7,047 nt of DNA. It comes from Treponema sp. (GTDB lineage: Bacteria; Spirochaetota; Spirochaetia; Treponematales; Breznakiellaceae). This document shows, in pieces, positions 5,862 to 7,047 of the stretch. Both the position numbers and the translations under genes were made by a program. The stretch is taken from NCBI GenBank assembly GCA_031261385.1, contig JAISJS010000315.1, forward strand, positions 1 through 7,047. The letters are read 5' to 3'. The notes beneath the pieces are model-generated. The model ran no database searches and was not told the origin of the DNA. It saw only the letters and a program-made list of their open reading frames with translations. How positions within the stretch are numbered: the first letter of the stretch is position 1; each line of letters begins with the position of its first letter.

Positions 5862-6842
5862 ATGAAACTACCATTCAAAAGTCCCCGGTTATCCAGGGCA
5901 ATCAGACAAGAGGCTAAGGAAAATGCCGCCCTTGGCAAGCCGCTTAACATCATGAACGATATCGTCTTTAAGGCCGTCTTTGCCGGGAATAATAATGATT
6001 CCCGCGAGGCCTTAAAATTCATCTTAGCCGGCTGTACCCACCGCCCTATCAAAGCAGTTCGGGTGATGAACAACGAGATTATCCCCGAATACATCTCGGG
6101 GAAAACCGTCCATCTCGACGTGCACGTCACCTTCAACGATGGGGAAAAGGCCAACCTGGAAATGCAGATGCAACGGGGAGACGATGACATCAAAACCCGG
6201 GCATCCGTATATGGGGCCCGTCTTCTCTCAGAACAGGTGCATAAAGGGGAAGATTATCAGGATATAAAGCAGGTATATCAGATTTTCTTTCTCAACTTTG
6301 ACCTGTTTCCCGGCAGCAGGAAGGTTCCCCGGCGGTATTATCCGATGGAGGAGGAGGAACTTGATATCCTCAACGACAAACTGGTAACGATGTTCTTTGA
6401 ACTGCCGAAGATGGACGAAATGGTGAGAGAGTATTTTTCCGGGAAAAGAGCTTTAGAGACCTTGCCAATTGAGCTAAAATGGTGCATATACTTAAGATAC
6501 AAAGTAGATACAAACGCGGCGAAGCTGATAGAGGAGCTCTGCCGACAGGAGGAAGGGATTATGCGGGCGGACCGGGCGTTGAAGAAGATAAGCCGGGATG
6601 AGGAACAATGGGCGCGGGCGCTGTTTCGGGAGAAGGCGGCGATGGACTACCGTTCCGGGATGAACGCTTCCCGGCGGGCAGGCAGGGAAGAAGGCCGTGC
6701 AGAGGGTTTGGCGCTGGGCGAAGAAAAAGGTCTTGCAAAAGGTCTTGCAAAAGGTCTTGCCAAAAGCCAAAAAGTGATTGAGGAAAAGGATCGGGAGATT
6801 GCGGCGCTTAAACGGCGGCTGCAGGAAAAAGAGGGAGTTTGA
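5862..6842 (+). CDS. Rpn-family PD-(D/E)XK nuclease / transposase-like protein
   Basis: The 326-residue product starts its conserved part with LNIMNDIVFKAVFAG (residues 28-42), typical of the Rpn/PDDEXK transposase-like family. The catalytic core follows: VHLDVHVTF with Asp86, then NLEMQMQ with Glu100 and Gln102, fitting the D...ExQ version of the PD-(D/E)XK nuclease site. TRASVYGARLLSEQ and the YQIFFLNFDLF strand also fit the family. The C-terminal third is highly charged, with GREEGRAEGLALGEEKG leading into three GLAK units and a final coiled-coil-like helix (KVIEEKDREIAALKRRL). Known relatives in Escherichia coli promote RecA-independent recombination and cut DNA; whether this copy is active is not shown. 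All catalytic residues are present and the frame is intact. The gene stands alone behind a 99-bp AT-rich gap. TAAGGGG ends 1 nt before the ATG. Confidence 0.9.
   Translation: MKLPFKSPRLSRAIRQEAKENAALGKPLNIMNDIVFKAVFAGNNNDSREALKFILAGCTHRPIKAVRVMNNEIIPEYISGKTVHLDVHVTFNDGEKANLEMQMQRGDDDIKTRASVYGARLLSEQVHKGEDYQDIKQVYQIFFLNFDLFPGSRKVPRRYYPMEEEELDILNDKLVTMFFELPKMDEMVREYFSGKRALETLPIELKWCIYLRYKVDTNAAKLIEELCRQEEGIMRADRALKKISRDEEQWARALFREKAAMDYRSGMNASRRAGREEGRAEGLALGEEKGLAKGLAKGLAKSQKVIEEKDREIAALKRRLQEKEGV
6729..6764 (+). repeat. Three in-frame 12-bp tandem repeats inside the Rpn-like gene
   Basis: The unit GGTCTTGCAAAA occurs at 6729-6740 and 6741-6752, followed by GGTCTTGCCAAA at 6753-6764, which differs by one base. 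Each encodes Gly-Leu-Ala-Lys (residues 290-301). The unit length is a multiple of three, so gain or loss would change the length without breaking the frame. Confidence 0.9.
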
Positions 6843-6870
6843 TTCCGGTCGTGGAATATAGACCCGGAAT
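6842..6870 (+). repeat. Short inverted repeat just after the Rpn-like gene
   Basis: ATTCCGG at 6842-6848 is the exact reverse complement of CCGGAAT at 6864-6870, beginning on the last base of the stop codon. The 15-nt loop and the absence of a following T-run make it a poor intrinsic terminator, but it may still fold in the transcript. Confidence 0.35.
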
Positions 6871-6946
6871 ATGCCCTGCGGAGTGTAAAAGACGGCGTGT
6901 CGTTTTGTTACAGTAATTCCAAATGAGGAAAAATCGGAAGAAATTT

Positions 6947-7030
6947 AACCGCAAAGTCGAATAAGTTGAATAAGTTAAAGAAGGAATAAGAAAATTTCCT
7001 TCCTTTTTCGACTTCTTCGACTTTGCGGTT
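6947..7030. repeat. Hairpin repeat with perfect 14-bp ends (AACCGCAAAGTCGA)
   Basis: AACCGCAAAGTCGA at 6947-6960 is the exact reverse complement of 7017-7030. An inner stem, GAAGGAA at 6980-6986 with TTCCTTC at 6996-7002, closes a 9-nt loop. The left arm also holds near-tandem 9-mers (AAGTCGAAT, AAGTTGAAT, AAGTTAAAG), mirrored in the right arm by two TTCGACT-type units. Repeats beginning TTAACCGCAAAG, with purine-rich short-period interiors, are ones I remember from intergenic regions of many environmental bacteria; that link is from memory. It could be a miniature mobile repeat and might also end transcription of the Rpn-like gene, though no clear T-run follows. Between 6871 and 6946 I see nothing recognisable. 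Confidence 0.78.
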
Positions 7031-7047
7031 TGTATTCTTTCTTGAAT

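Overview
The window looks like a piece of a spirochaete chromosome, most likely a Treponema of moderate G+C content. The strongest clue is the large coiled-coil gene at 2880-5762. It has one N-terminal membrane segment, about 880 residues of almost unbroken coiled coil and a small C-terminal helix-turn-helix, which is the layout I know as the SpiroCoCo family of spirochaetes. All assignments come from reading the sequence; no database search was possible.

Layout. Positions 1-276 (minus strand) hold the 5' end of a membrane-anchored protein that runs off the left edge. It is divergently arranged with a plus-strand gene at 336-1733, which encodes an exported protein with an Asn-Cys-Ser-Gly-Phe motif resembling the active site of NlpC/P60-type cysteine peptidases. 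The gene-free stretch 1734-2196 is filled by two long imperfect palindromes placed end to end: 1757-1946, and 1966-2120 with perfect 17-bp ends. Next comes a compact two-gene unit: a HAD-family phosphatase (2197-2880) whose stop codon overlaps the start of the SpiroCoCo gene (2880-5762). After a 99-bp AT-rich gap lies a PD-(D/E)XK nuclease of the Rpn/transposase-like family (5862-6842) with a short in-frame 12-bp tandem repeat near its C-terminus. The right end carries another hairpin repeat (6947-7030) with perfect 14-bp ends beginning AACCGCAAAG.

How the parts relate. The HAD and coiled-coil genes are very probably co-transcribed and translationally coupled. A functional link between a small phosphatase and a membrane-tethered structural protein is suggested only by this arrangement. 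The Rpn-like gene and the three palindromic repeats give the region an accessory, repeat-rich character around otherwise chromosomal genes. No tRNA, rRNA, CRISPR array or complete insertion sequence was recognised. The items most worth a second look are the paired palindromes at 1757-2120, the cysteine-peptidase-like motif in the exported protein, and the unusually close purine-rich stretches before three of the start codons.
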